A stretch of 64,000 nucleotides of DNA from Manis javanica (GCF_040802235.1 NC_133169.1:47809034-47873033), one strand, 5' to 3'. Shown: positions 1 to 13,319, counted from the stretch's first letter. Numbers and translations: made by a program. The notes: generated from the letters alone by a model not told the origin.

Positions 1-489
1 GGGAACTATTTATTAGAAATTTGAAAAACACTGTGTGTGGTTGGTGATGAATATGTTAGCCTTATTTAAAGATTCCAATTATTATAACTGTTGTTAAAAT
101 CATCTTCTGATTTCATGCTGTTTCTTTCAATATTCATCTTCAGATCCTCTCACTAAGGAAGCCCTCTGAGACCCTGAGAAGACGTTTAATAATTCACCTT
201 CTCAGTAAAAATCATTGTGGACCTTTCCCCTGAATTTCACAATTCAGTGAGAGTTACCTGTGTTTTCTTCACACCTACTTGGTCATTTACTTATTTTGCT
301 TTGTAGTATCTCAGTGTGTGTAATTTTATGCACTATCTCAATTCTAAGCACCTCTAAGTCAGAAGCTATGTATTTTCCAAGGTATATAATTTTTTTGCAA
401 TATACTTTTTATACAATATTATGTTCATATTAGATGTATAACAAAGTGAGTCAATAATTACACACAATCAAGGTGCTTGCCCGAGTAAA

Positions 490-660
490 TGTAGATCCCC
501 CTGTTACCCCAGTATTGCTGTATTATTGGTCATATTCTCTTATGTTGCACTTCCATTCCTATAAATAATTCATTTTATAATTTGAGATTTGTAACTTTGT
601 ATCCCCTTCACCTTTTTCAGTCCTTCTCCTACCCCCTGGTTTCACTTATATGTACAAAAA
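490..660 (-). repeat. L1M 3'UTR fragment
   Basis: This resembles the antisense 3'UTR of old mammalian L1 elements: loss-of-order pieces around a TATTCTC-TTATG-TTGCAC block, then TTCATTTTATAATTTG and ATCCCCTTCACC. It matches 14,920-15,160 in opposite orientation, as expected from the B/A inverted duplication. Confidence 0.55.
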
Positions 661-889
661 AAGGCCACAAACAATAACAAATAAATATTGGTCTATATTT
701 TAATAGCTGGTAGCAATGAGCAGACATATAAAGAAGAATAATTACCAAATTTTTTTGTGTGGAAAAGAATGAGTAGTGTGTCTCCTGCTTACACAAAATG
801 TATTGGTGAGAATAAATATGGAAATGCTTTTATAAATTAGAATCCTATTCATTGAAGCATGAATTTTAACGTGTTGTCCAGAATGACTG

Positions 890-1230
890 TATTTTTAAAA
901 ATTTTAATTATCTTATAAAACGTAAACTAAGAAAACAGACTCATAAACACAGAGAACAGACTGCTGCTTACCACTGGCGATGCAGATATAAATATCTGTA
1001 GGACTAGATGTACAAACTTTTAATATTAAGATAATTTAATCAGAGAGATGGAGGCACGGCACAGGCAGTAGAGTTCACAATACTGTCATATAATTCCGTG
1101 GGGACACAGGAGCTGCGCTCACCGTGGTGAACATTTGGTCATTGGGTACAATTTCTGGGTCACTTGGGTGTTCCTGTGAAACCAACATAATATTGAATCT
1201 CATCAATATTTCTTTAAAACATTAAATTAA
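890..1230 (+). repeat. Degraded L1 3'-end-like sequence
   Basis: The run includes AGAGAACAGACTGCTGCTTA, then CCACTGGCGATG, then a GATGGAGGCACGGCACAGG stretch. It resembles plus-sense L1M 3'UTR wording, such as the old L1 ends that read 'given an extra look ... aacagactg ... ggagatggag'. The match is short and the family is not assigned. Confidence 0.3.
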
Positions 1231-1739
1231 GAAATCAAATAAAACTAGGTCAGTAGTGTCTAAATGTGAGTGGAACTAGAAACAAATATATTCACATAAT
1301 ATTCAAATCCCATTGTCCTTAAAACAAATATTATCATATGTGTAATTATTTAAGGGTAAATGAAGGTACAAAATTTTATATGATTGAAGCCCTTGTTCTT
1401 ACTAAGACAACTTAATGTTTGAATTACATTTGTATTTACAATAATTTTAACTGAAGGTCTAAAAATCATTACTTCTATATATGCTTCTGTCACTTTGAAA
1501 ATTATATTTTTTAAATACCACATGTGCATAATAGAAAAACAGTAAGATGATTATAAAATAAAATATAAACATTTTCAGTGGTTCAACATCCATACTTATT
1601 TTATCTACTGGAAATTATTAAAAATATATTTGGTAAGATTAAATGTATAATATAAATGATACAAATTATCTGTAAAGATTTATTCATACAGATGAATCAA
1701 ATTATTATCAATCATGTTCTTTGTAATGCAGGATTTCTT

Positions 1740-1800
1740 TATATCCTTCCTTCTTTTCCTTTCCTTTCTATTCTTTCTTGGTATCTTCCCTTCTCACAGC
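1740..1800. repeat. Pyrimidine-rich (TTCC/TTTC) tract
   Basis: This is an imperfect TTCC/TTTC microsatellite. Its purine-rich complement occurs at 13,755-13,800, so the tract predates the B/A duplication. Confidence 0.8.
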
Positions 1801-1939
1801 CTTTCTGCCAGCCTGTCTGTCTTGTCTTTTGAAAACTGCAGAAATTATTCTGGATGTCAATCTTTTAAAAAATTTTAACTATTTCTTATATATTACATAA
1901 AACTAATAAAATCTTGAATAGCTACCTGAGCGCTACTAT

Positions 1940-2250
1940 TCCTTAGCCTTACTTAGTTAAAATATAGTTAGTGTACACTTTATATTGTTTTCAGTGTACA
2001 ACATAGTGATCTGACAATGATAACCTTTGCTAAATGCTCACCATGAAAAATGTAGATACTATTTGTAGATAATATACAAGTATTCCACAATACCATTTTT
2101 TATATTCCAAATACTTTACTCTCATCCCATGGCTAATTCATTTTATAATTGGAAGCCTGCACCTCTGTCTCTCCTTGACCCACTCTGACCACACTCCCAC
2201 CCCTCTTCCCCATGCAATATTTAATAAGGATCTCTGATGTTATTGTGGGA
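1940..2250 (-). repeat. L1M 3'UTR fragment
   Basis: This antisense old-L1 3'UTR includes TCAGTGTACAACATAGTGAT, a CTCACCATGAAAAATGTAG block, CATTTTATAATTGGAAGCC, and a run of C-rich ACACTCCCACCCCTCTTCCC. The same fragment is present in the plus orientation at 13,370-13,640. Confidence 0.7.
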
Positions 2251-4734
2251 TGATTTTACTCTTCCTTCACATAGCCAAGATCTGTACCATGCTTCCGAGA
2301 AAAATAGAAAGTATTTTCATAATATTAAAGTCATGAAATTTAGGAAAGAAAATGATTATACTAACAACAATGAACTTGGATATAGTTATTCAATCAGTGA
2401 GTGTTTAGTGAGTGAATTAGAAAGTGTGAAACAAAAAACATCTACCCTGTCAGTTCACAAAGATCAAGGCTCTACAGAAGCACAATTTCAGTTTTCTACA
2501 TCTTTATATATTCAGTTTAAGAAATGTTGTAGTAAATTTATGAAATTTTAAAAGGTACTATTACAAGAAAAATTAATGTCTTGAGGCATTAAATATTAAA
2601 TTGGCCAAGATTAGCTCTCTCATGGATACTATCCAGAGAACAACTTTCTTAATTATATACCTTACCCTTTGCCTGTGTTTAAAATGAAATGAACCTCATC
2701 TGAAGCTCTGTTCTTTTATCAAATGTTTATTTCTTGGATCCACTATATGGAGAAAAAGTGAATTAGTTAATCAATCAAAAATAATCTCTGATAAATCCTG
2801 AATTTTTTAAGATAATTAAAATATTATCATTTCTTTAGTATAGTAATATCAAATAAAATTACATTAAAAATTATGAACAGGAAGGTGTTTCTTACTAAGG
2901 TTGTACTGTTAAAGAAATGCATATCCTTCCTCTTTAACCCAGTGGATAGATAAGTAATCATTTAAAGCAGTAAAAAATGTCCTAAATTTCATCACTCTTC
3001 CTGCTTTGTTGAATCCTTACTGCCTGTTACGTCTCATGGACCAACATTTTAGGGGACACACATTTAGGTCTTCAGGTCAGAGAATCCATTTGATACAGGA
3101 GAACTTCACAGCCAGAGGATCTGGACACACACTTGCATGTGGATGCACAATTTCTATGGCTGAAATTAAACAATTATAACCATTTATTTACACACACACT
3201 CTGTAATAGTAGAAATTCCACAACCTTTATCTTCCCTGTTTAGTATTAAATTTTAACTAATTTATCTAAGGTATACATGTTAATACCATACTAACATCTT
3301 GACCAATATCAAATTACTGATTTGAGCTTAAAAAGTGCAGAATTTACTTCACATTTTCATTGCCTTTTCAGAGAGCTCATTCCCAATAAAAACATTCAAT
3401 AGAGGGAAAGTAAAATAATCTGCCTAAAGGAAAAGAGGAAACAAAGCTAAAGCAAACTCCTCACCCACATACAGTGTGAATATTGCAACTTATTTTATAG
3501 TTTATAGTACCCATGTTTTTCTTAGAAAAAAACAATAATTCCTCTAGGGAGAATATTATTGGCTTCTTCATTAATGTAAATTGTTACCACCCTAATAATT
3601 GGCACTTAGAATCTTCTAATAATAAGCACTTACTTATTTTATACTTATTCAATTTAATGTAAGTTGAAAGAAAGCTAAATTACAGAAGAGTAAAGTTTTG
3701 TTTGTTGTAACTGTCTAGGTAAAATTTAACAAAGGATATTCAAGAATTGAATTGCAAGATAAAAGTAAATAGTAAAACAATGTTATGATATTTTTTCTGT
3801 AATCAGCTAAATCATTCTTTCAAAATATAATTATATCATCCACTTGTAAAAATTTGTATTTGTCATGCTAGACAAGTAAACTTTAACACAACCTTTACTC
3901 ATTATTACATATCTTTATATCATTAGGACTATCCAAATGAAGTTTTGTTACAAGCCTTCAGGTCAAATTGAGTGCAACTTCAAACTTATTTCAACCTGTA
4001 AAGTATAATACTTAAGTTGTTTTCTATCAGAATAATGATTTAATATAAAACTAGTTTATATTCACTTAAAAATACATGTGTGCAGATGATACAATGTATG
4101 TGTGCATTTAGTGAGTTCGGGCGAAGGGAGTATAAATGTCCTATGGCAAAATGGTGTATTTTGCCATTCCAATTTTTCTATAACTGTGTAACTGTTCAAG
4201 ATAAAACATTAGGAAGAAATAAACATGAACATAAAAATTACACTGCCAAAAATGTGTTTCACAATCCAGCCCCTTGCCCGCATTCCTATTCTATCTCCCT
4301 GTGATTGTAAAATTCTAAACTTTACCCTGTATTTTCATCTGGAAACATGCTATTTCAATTTACCCCAAGTAATTCAGCTACATGGGCATCCAATGTTAAC
4401 CATTTTTCTTTTATTTTAAATTTCTCTACTGATATATTAGAAGATTTGTAGTCTTTTTTATGTTTTTAGATGGTTTCTACTGTACTTTATGAAATAGATT
4501 TTAACTTCAATTGCTTTTTCTGTTACCTTCACCTTTTACAACTTCAGACGATAGAAATGGGTACCCTATTATAATCAGGAACTGCCTATATATTTTCTCT
4601 GCTATCCTCTCAAATCCTCTTTCTCTCTCCTTTGTTGGAAGTTGCTTGACTAATGTATTCGTTGGAAACCATAACTTTGAATTAAAACACACCCATAAAA
4701 AATGTGGCAAAATTAGAGATTTTCTTTCACAGTA

Positions 4735-5960
4735 AAGAAATGGGTGAGATTCCACCATCAAACATGACCGGGCACCTGGGCTCCCATAGGTTTTTCTTCT
4801 CAGCATTCTAAGAACGTGGTTCTAATTCTCAGGAATCAAAGCAAGCCTGGCAGCTGCATCCATCCCTGCACCCATCCACTGTAACTCCAAACGTTTGCAA
4901 TCAGTGGATGGCAGCCCCAGTCGTTGCATCCGGGTCCTGACACCTGCAAGGAGGGAAGGGCATTTGAGCTGCACTGAGACCCTTGGAAGAATGCTTTGTG
5001 GAAGCAGTTCTAAAAATTTCTAATTAACCTATATTTGAAAAGGCTGTGTTATCTGGACGCCTTCAGATGTCAAGGAGTCCTGAACATACGGTTTTCATTT
5101 GAGTCAAATCTTTGTAAAGCGACCAGCAGTGTCAAGACCTGCATATATTCTAAGTTCTTTCTCATATATTTATACTAAAAAATTAGCATGCTCTCTATAT
5201 GCATACACTGTTTATACATATATATTTAATTTTAAACTGCATATATTCATATCCAGGAGAAGTATTTGATTAACCATCAGGCTTATGTAACACATTACAA
5301 TCTCCTTTAGTCTGACTTTTCATTTGTTATTTTAGTAAATTATGAGCTGTCCACTAATTTTATTCTCTTTTTAATGATGGGCTTATGGTTGGAGAAGTAG
5401 AATTATCTATGTAAACCTCATCAGCAAAAAAGACATCCAGAATAATGGGTACAAGTTCCATTATCTTGTACTTAGATGGTCAATCTTATAAAAAGTTCAA
5501 GTTGATGCAATATAGCAAATTTGATATGTGTATATTCCATGTCATAATAGTAAACAAGGTAGGAAATTGAACACTACATTCTTATTTGTAATATGTTAAT
5601 ATTTGTATATTGTCAAAATAATTGCTTTTATGTATCTATGATTTAACATTTCATTGTTCATAAACAGTTCCTTATCTATGATTATATATTCAACTCTTAG
5701 TTTTTTGGACCTGTTTCTCTGAATTTCTCCCTCAATGAATGCAACATTAAAGTTGCAATTCTTGTTTAAGAAATAATAACAATTTTCACTATTAAAATAA
5801 CTATTAAAATAAAAGTACATAAAAAGAGTATGGAAACATAAACTCATGGATTTTCCTCGCTTCTTTCAATTATGTTTCCTTACTGTTACAGGAAAATGAA
5901 TATCCTTTTTTCGTATATGGTTCCATGAATTTTGTCACTTGTTTAGAGTCTTGGAGCTAC
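4735..5960 (-). repeat. Segment shared with copy C, inverted
   Basis: The reverse complement matches 28,860 down to about 27,720. Anchors are 4,745-4,960 against 28,640-28,850 (CACCTGGGCTCCC against GGGAGCCCAGGTG), 5,480-5,570 against 28,050-28,160, and 5,590-5,780 against 27,890-28,040. It contains a GC-richer block at 4,770-4,990. No coding sequence is recognised. Arm A has lost this part. Confidence 0.75.
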
Positions 5961-6640
5961 CACTGCAATAAAAAACATAAAGATTTTCCCAGATCCCTCT
6001 CATATTTCTTGGTATCCACATCCTCACTCAGTCCCTAGCTCCTAGCAGGGAATTGTCTCTTCTTCCTTATAGTTTTGCCATGTGGAGAATTTATACACAT
6101 AGAATCAACAATATGTAAATTTTGAGACTGCTTGTTTCAGTCAGCATAATTCTTTTGGATTTCATACAAATTATTGCACATATTGTAGTAAATTTTTATC
6201 GCCAAGCAGTAAATTTTTATATATGTATCTTTGAAGAACATTTGAATTATTTCCTGATTTTGATGATTCCAAATAAATGGCTATCTATTGATATTGTATA
6301 CAGATTGGTATATATAATTTTCTACTTCTCCAAAAAAGCTAGGGCTATGATTTCTGGGTCATGAGTATATGTTTACTGTATTAGAAACTGACCACATTTT
6401 TTCAGATTAGTTACAGCATTTTACATTGCCACCAGCAGTGCATGAGAGATTCAGTTGTTCATCCTCAAACCCATTTGAAATGGTCACTATGTTGCATTTT
6501 ACTGCTGGTTCCATATGTAACCTTGATTTGCATTTCCATGTCTATTGATCCTGAACATCTTCTTTTCCTTACTTACCATTTATCACATCAGTGAAGTGAC
6601 TATCCATTTTTTTAATTGTGTCATTTAGTTTATACTGGAA
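5960..6640 (-). repeat. Old L1 3' end, shared with copy C
   Basis: This is antisense old L1 ORF2 tail and 3'UTR: TTGCCATGTGGAGAATT, TTTCAGTCAGCATAATTC, TTTACATTGCCACCAGCAGT, CCTTGATTTGCATTTCCATG. It is the inverted counterpart of 27,000-27,720, so it belongs to the duplicated block rather than being an independent insertion. Homology with copy C ends near 6,640. Confidence 0.7.
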
Positions 6641-6649
6641 TACTGAGTG

Positions 6650-7530
6650 ATTTTTTTCTAATTTATTTTCATTAAACTATAGCAGAAATAAAATATTATA
6701 TTGGTTTCAATTATGCTATACAATGATTCTACAGTTAAACCCACTATTAAAACCTCATCCCAACTAGTACGCTTACTATGTGTCAACATAGGAGGACGTT
6801 AAAGAATCACTGTCTTCTGCATACTGCACTTCCAACTTGTGATCAACTTATGATTGAGATTTTGGGCCTATTTATCTGCCTCACCCACACTACCCACCCA
6901 CACTAACCTCTCCCCCATGGTAACTTCCAGACCTCTCTCTTGGTGTCTATAAATCTACTTTTATTTCAATTTTGATTTCTTTTTTTTCAATTTCATACAT
7001 AAGTGATATCATACGGTATTTCCCTTTATCCATCTGGTTTATTTCATATAACATAATACTTTCTGGATCCATCCATATGGTTGCAAATGGCAGGATTTCT
7101 TTCTTTTTTATGGATGAATAATATTCCATTGTGTATATGTACCACCTCTTATTTATTCATTAATCTGGTTATGGATGCTTAACTTAGGTTGCTTCCATAT
7201 ACTGGCTACTGTAAACAACACAGAAGTAAACACAGGGATGCACATATCATTATGAAACAGGGATTTTGAATTCTTTTCATAAATACCTGGAAGTGGACTT
7301 AGTGGGTCATATGGAATTCCTATTTTTAGTTGCTTAGGACTCTGCATATTTCTTTCCATAGTGTCTGCATCAATTTACATTCCCACCAGCTGTGCAGGAA
7401 GGCTCGCTTTTCCCCACATCCTCACCAATGCTTGTTTCCTGTCTTTTAGACAGTGGCCACTCTAACTGGCTTGAGGTTAGAGCTCCTGTGCTTTGGTTTG
7501 CATTTCCCTGGTGACTGACAATGTGCAATA
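6650..7530 (-). repeat. L1M 3' end (ORF2 tail and 3'UTR)
   Basis: This is the antisense L1 3' end. Recognisable blocks are GGTTGCAAATGGCAGGATTT preceded by ATCCATCCATAT (about 7,065-7,105), ATAATATTCCATTGTGTATA (7,119-7,138), GGTTGCTTCCATAT (7,188), and CATTCCCACCAGCTGTGCAGG (7,379-7,399). It fills the centre of the B/A inverted repeat and has no partner in either arm. Confidence 0.85.
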
Positions 7531-7539
7531 ACCGTCAGA

Positions 7540-10190
7540 AATGAAAATAAAATGAAACATTCTCATATAAAGGAAAATTATTCATCATGAGAAGACATTG
7601 TAAAACAATTGTAAAATTATTTGAAACAAATTGGAAATTTTATCAAAAATAAATATGGAATAATAGAAGAAATGAAGAGTGGCAGAAAAACTAAAGAGAT
7701 TATATTTGCTTGAGTTCCTTGAAATAAGGTTGTTGATAAAATTCAAGAGCTAAAGTCTCTTCTGTAGGTTTACAATAGTTATATATTAAAAACAGAAAAA
7801 CACAGAGAGGTAAGTAAAATGGCTTAGTTTTAGGTAAAATTCTACATTCAACTTAAAATGGAAAAATACCATTTCAAGGTTATCTGTGAAAAAATGAACG
7901 TATGTCATGCAAAGAAATATTCCTTTTAGTTTTGTTATATCCTTATTGAAATATAATTGATATACAATATCATATTGATTTCAGATGTGCAACATAATGA
8001 TTTAACACACACACATATGTATATGCACGTTAATGTATATACCTAATGTTCACCATGAAAAGTGTAGTTTTCTGTCAATAGACAACAGAATTAGAATACT
8101 GACTTTATTTCCCATGCTTTATGTCCATTCTTGTGATGAATTTATTTTATGATCAGAATGCGGTACCTTTTTATTCTCTTCACCGATTTCGGCAGACTCC
8201 CCAACCCCCTGCTCAGACTATACAGACTGTTCTTTGTGTTCATTAGTCTATTTCTATATTGTTTGTTGTTTTTTGATTCCACATATAAGTTAAATCATGT
8301 GGTATTTGTCTTTTCCTATTTGACTTATTTAAATTGACATACTCTCTAGGTCCACCTATTTTACTGCAAATGACAATATTGATTTATTTTATATTGTTGA
8401 GTTGCACACATCCCTTATTTTCTTCTTACATTCATTTATCAAAGGACACATATTTCTTCCATATCTCGTTATTGTAAATTATGTCACAATAAGCATAGTA
8501 GTACATATGTAATTTTGAATTAGTGATAGGAATATTCTGAAAATTCTCCCTCAAATTTCTGTGTCTATCACTGAAACCTGTGAATATGATGAGATGTCAA
8601 TTCCATGACATTGTGATCTTATATGGCACAACTGACCATAAGATGAGAAAATTACCCTGCATTATCTATGTATTATCAAAGGAATTTCATGATAACTTAA
8701 AATAAGAGAACTTTATTTTACTAGTAGCAGAAGAATAAGTCAAAAGTATGTGAAATATGAGAATTATAACATGTTGCTCTCTTTGAATACAAAAATCCCA
8801 CAAAGAAAGTACCATAAAAATTAACATACAATAGCTATGAGAAGTAGAGGCACAAATGTCCTCAACAATGAGCAAATCATATCCACCAGCATACAGAAGG
8901 TGACAAATATCATTTACATGAAAACAACTACATTTAATATCAGACTTATTGCAGAAAGACTAAACAATAGATGAATACCTAAATACTAGAATAAGGAACG
9001 AGGTAAGGATGTCAATCCTTATGAACCGCATTCAAAAGTGTGTAGTATATGTCCTAGCAATTTAATAATATTAGAACTGTGAACAAAACCATAGAATTAT
9101 AAAGAAGAATATAAACATGCCTGTTCTGAGATAATATGACTTTCAATGTAAAACAATCAAGAGAAATCTGCACCAAAATTACCTCCTAGAATTAGTGTCA
9201 GTTTAGTAAAGTCACAGGACATAGGTTTTAAACATGAAAGTGCATCATATTTCTCCTTGGTAGCAATAAGTATTTGGTAGGCAAACAGTATAGTTGGCAA
9301 TAACTCCAAAGCTAATTGAAATATCAGGTAATTATGTAAATAGGTTCAGGATCAATAAGTATGATGGAAACCTCCAAATATCAGTGAAAGATATGAAACA
9401 ATTAATTAAACAGAAAGACATACCATGTTCATGGACTGTAAGAAAACATAATAAAGATTTTATTTCTCATCCTATTAATCTATGCTTTTCTCATAGTTAC
9501 AGTCAATTCATAACTGGATTTTTGTACATCTAGACAAACTGACAGTGATGCTTATGTGGACTGGACAGAGAAACTAATATATGAAATAATTCAAAAAATA
9601 AAAAGTTTGGATGTATCAGTATATCTGATTTCAGACTTATTATGAGGGTACAATTAAAACTTTGGGGTATTAGTGAATGGATAGAGAAATAGGTCACTGG
9701 ACACATGTACATAGTCCAGAAAAAGATCCATGCACATGTGGTCATTTGTTCATTGAGAAAGATACTATAAAGCAATTTAATGGAGACTGGTTACCAAATT
9801 AATTGAGAAAAGAAATCATAAAATTATAACACTCTATTAACAAAGCACAAATAAAATTTTAACTACCTGATTACAGAGAATGCCTAAAATGACACCAAAG
9901 AAAAATTGATAATATGACTGAAAAAACATACTTTATCAAAATTAAAATTCAATGATCTAACAACAGCAAAGGCACAATCCAAGAAAATAGTAGTTGTAAG
10001 CACAACTTTATTAAAATTTAAACATCTGCTCTCCAAAAGACAATGTCAAGATAATGAGAAGACAAGCCATGAATTAGGAGAAAATATTTTCAAAAGACAT
10101 AGCTGACAAGGGACTGTTCCCTAAAACTACAAAGCACACTTACCACGGAGGAAAAAGTAAACACACCACCAGTAAAAAAGTAGTTCAAAC
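7540..10190 (+). repeat. Old L1 remnant (ORF1 end to ORF2), copy A
   Basis: Collinear with 23,450-26,130. The left part has the L1 ORF1 tail wording CATTCTCATATAAAGGAAAA (about 7,559-7,580). The right part (about 8,680-10,190) follows L1 ORF2, including CATACCATGTTCATGGACTG, ACATCTAGACAAACTGACAG, and GTCATTTGTTCATTGAGAAAG. All frames are broken by stops and indels. The L1 3' end present in copy C is missing here, and the sequence jumps near 10,190 to material that lies at about 29,430 in copy C. Confidence 0.75.
7915..8530 (-). repeat. L1M 3'-end fragment nested in the plus-strand L1
   Basis: Antisense L1 3'UTR inserted in opposite orientation within the older L1: TCCTTATTGAAATATAATTG, ATTTCAGATGTGCAACATAA, TTCTCTTCACCGATTTCGGC. 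The same nested insertion, with the same surroundings, is present at 23,870-24,520. The nesting therefore predates the A/C duplication. Confidence 0.8.
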
Positions 10191-10340
10191 ATTGGTTTCA
10201 AGTATACAACATATTTGACAATTATATACATTGTTAAATCCTCATCTAACTAATGCAGTTATTATCTGTCAATGTAGAAAGATACTATAAAACCATTGAC
10301 AATATTCTTTATGTTGGTTAAGCAATATTTTTCAGGGGCA
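10190..10340 (-). repeat. Short L1 3'UTR fragment
   Basis: Antisense L1 3'UTR wording: TTTCAAGTATACAACATATT, ATTGTTAAATCCTCATCTAAC, TATCTGTCAATGTAGA. It aligns with 29,440-29,590 in copy C and is absent from copy B near 4,660. Confidence 0.6.
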
Positions 10341-13319
10341 TTCTTTGATTCATGGGTATTATTATTTTCAAATATCGCAATAATCAAGCAAATGCTAGCA
10401 ATGAAGAGGAAAAGTGGATTTGAAAGGATGTAGAAAGAAATATACAGGGATTTTCTGGTTATAACCCAGTATCCACTTCTGTTGCCCGTAGGCCTAACAG
10501 GTAACCTAAAACACTAAATGAAGTTAAAATCTGTTTAATAACTTCAATAGAAAAAATTTAAAGATCTAAAAAGAGGTTTCAAATTAATGTTGAATAAATA
10601 AATTTAAAAAATGAAAAATGGCTCACATCAATGCCCATATAGATCTATATTTGGTATAATCAGGAATAGAATGTTTCTCAGTGAAAACAGTGGGTAAAGC
10701 AGAGTTTCACAGTCATGGGAAAGACTGAGTGGAAATGTGGGCACGGAGCTGCACTGTGAAATTCTTTTTTCTCAGTGTTTTTTGTGGGTTCATGTTTAAA
10801 TTTTTCCTAATATTTTATTTTGAATATTTATCCAATTACAGAAAATTAGAATGGTATAATGGACATCTATATACACTTCACCTGAACTCACTAAATGCAC
10901 TTATATTGCTTTATCTACATGTATCTATTCTTAAAATTCATAGATACAATTTTTTTACATTAATTCATCATTCTGGTAGAAAAATAGTCAGAAATTATAG
11001 GTGGAAATAAGTTTATAATTCCATTCAATTTGAGCCTGAAGGATTGTTAACAAAACCTTTCATGTGCATAGTCTAAACAGTAGAAACATGTGTAATAATG
11101 CATAAAAATTGTACTAAAGTTTACTTGTCTAACAATGAAAAATGCAAATTTTTATAAGTCTATGGTATAATTATAATTTTGAAGAATGATTTAGATGATT
11201 ACAGAAAAAAGCATTATTTTACTCTTTATTTTTATATTGAAATTCAATTCTTGAACATCCTTTGATAAATCTAACCCTTCATTACAACAAACAAAATTTT
11301 CACTCCTGTAGAGTTCAGCTTTTTAAAATTTACATTAACTTGACCAAACATAAAATAAGTGACTATTGTTATTAATAAATTCTTCCCATTAGGTTGGTAG
11401 TAATTTATGAAGAAGACAAGAGTATTCTCTCTAGAGTCCTCATTATTATTCTTACTCCCTAAGGGGAATATGGCTATAATATCAACTTGAGAATAAATTA
11501 CAGCATTTATCCAATATATACATGAGATTTCAGTTTGAATTTTGATGTTTCCTTTTATTGATTAGACCATTTCACTTTTTTTTAATGCTTTATATCAGTA
11601 GTGAGTATTGTGAAACTGAAAAGACAATACAGGTGTCTTAATTTCTGGACTTTTAAAGCTAAGATAAATAAGTAGTGTTTGTAAAGATGTTAATATGGTA
11701 TAAAAATATACACATTTCAGAAATAGTTAACATTGACTATCAAATGGGTAAGACAAAGGGAATAATAAAAAATTTTGGATAGTTGATGTATAAATTAATG
11801 CCTGAAATTGTCTAACTAGAGCCCTAAATATTGTGCATGCCCGGTCAGGTACATATCCAAAATCCTGTTTATAAAATTCTGCTGTGTCAAATGAATTCTT
11901 CTGAACCACAGATGTGAATGTATGTTCCCTAGAAAACTAGTCCATGAGACCTAAGAGACAGGAAAATGTTACAAATCAAAAAGAGATATTAAATTTATAA
12001 TAAATCACTAATCACAGAAAGACATTTTGATTACATTATAAGCAATCAATCCACTGAGTTTTCCAAAGGAAGAATATAAACATCTTAAGAAATATAGATT
12101 TAGTAAGAACATCCTCCTATTTTTAAAGCAATTTAATATGTAATTATCTGTGATATTGACAAAATAATTATAAAATTTTTATTATCTTATGTTCCAAGAC
12201 TAATCAATGATTAATTTTGCTTCATTAATTAATGTTCTTTTTCTCTCAATAGCAGATCCTTGAAGTAACTATTTACTAAAGGAAAAGGCATCTTATATGT
12301 TCCATTCAGATTTGACCACATACAAATTGGCAAGTTATGTACATACAAGAGCTTGTTTTATGGATAATTTCCAAGAGGACCATAATCTTTGCCATATATC
12401 CCTCGCTATAACTCTCCTTATGTAGGACTGTTTATGAAAAGAAAAAGTAACTGATTTTAACATGTATTCTTCATATACATATATGAATACAGTTACACCA
12501 ATTAGTCACACAAAGAAGGTGAGTAATTACTCTTCATAAGGATTTCTCTGAGTCTTTATTATATTTGCTATCACTCTCGGGTTAATAAGGAGCGTTATAG
12601 AACTTCTTTAATGCATTATTAAGAATACTATCACCCTTGTCTTTCTAATGAGGTGGCAAACACCTGTTTCATTATATTTTATTCACAAGAAAGGTGCTAT
12701 TAATGTGAACACAAGTTTTTCCCCAAATGAACAAACTCTGCACATTTTATGCCAAGAACAGAAGTTTGATTTAAAATTATGGTAACAAAGTACAAAATTT
12801 AGAGTAATATATTATTTGAAATAATGCATATTGATTATATAACCTGACGTAGAACTAACTTCCGTATTTCTGAGAATGTTTCGGTTTATTTCTAATAATC
12901 CTTGTAAAACCAAGAGTCAAATTAATAAGTAGAGGTTTAAAATAAAATGAGCATTTCATGTAGAACTTAATATTTAATGTATCAAGATATTAATTTTTCT
13001 TGTAATAGAAAGTACCTTGAAAAATTTCAAAACTTTCTAAAATATTCTCAGAAAATGAATTTGTAAAGACGTAGAGAAATGAAATTGTATTGCTCTGTAG
13101 AACTTTGACATTTGAGAATTTGTGAATTGACATGTAAATTGACAAGGTAGGTTGTTTTTGTTTCAATCATTTTAATTCACTCACTAAAAACCTGCTGCAC
13201 TTTGTGGTTATTACAGTCATTTTCATTTCTAAATTTCACAACTTTAACATCATGAAAATACATTTTCTTTCCCTCCCAAGCATGACACAGACCTGCTGTG
13301 GATTGAGGAAAGAATAAAA

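Larger units (their letters stand above)
1..4640 (-). repeat. Low-copy repeat arm B, inverted copy
   Basis: Read as reverse complement, this stretch is collinear with 15,430 down to 10,340 and, from 3,200 on, with 30,860 down to 29,600. Anchors seen by eye are: 103-290 against 15,262-15,440 (the OR 5' flank, including GCCCTCTGAGACCC against GGGTCTCAGAGGGC); 1,740-1,790 (TTCC-rich) against 13,755-13,800 (GGAA-rich); 2,130-2,300 against 13,320-13,440; 3,540-3,600 against 11,390-11,450 and 30,640-30,700; and 4,080-4,180 against 10,800-10,900 and 30,030-30,150. Divergence looks like 20-30 percent with many small indels, so the duplication is old. No intact gene is seen inside. Confidence 0.85.

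Noticed and set aside
2237-2551. Open frame of 104 codons (+) in arm B
   Set aside because: The matching region of arm A (around 13,000-13,330) does not preserve the frame, so coding constraint is not supported.
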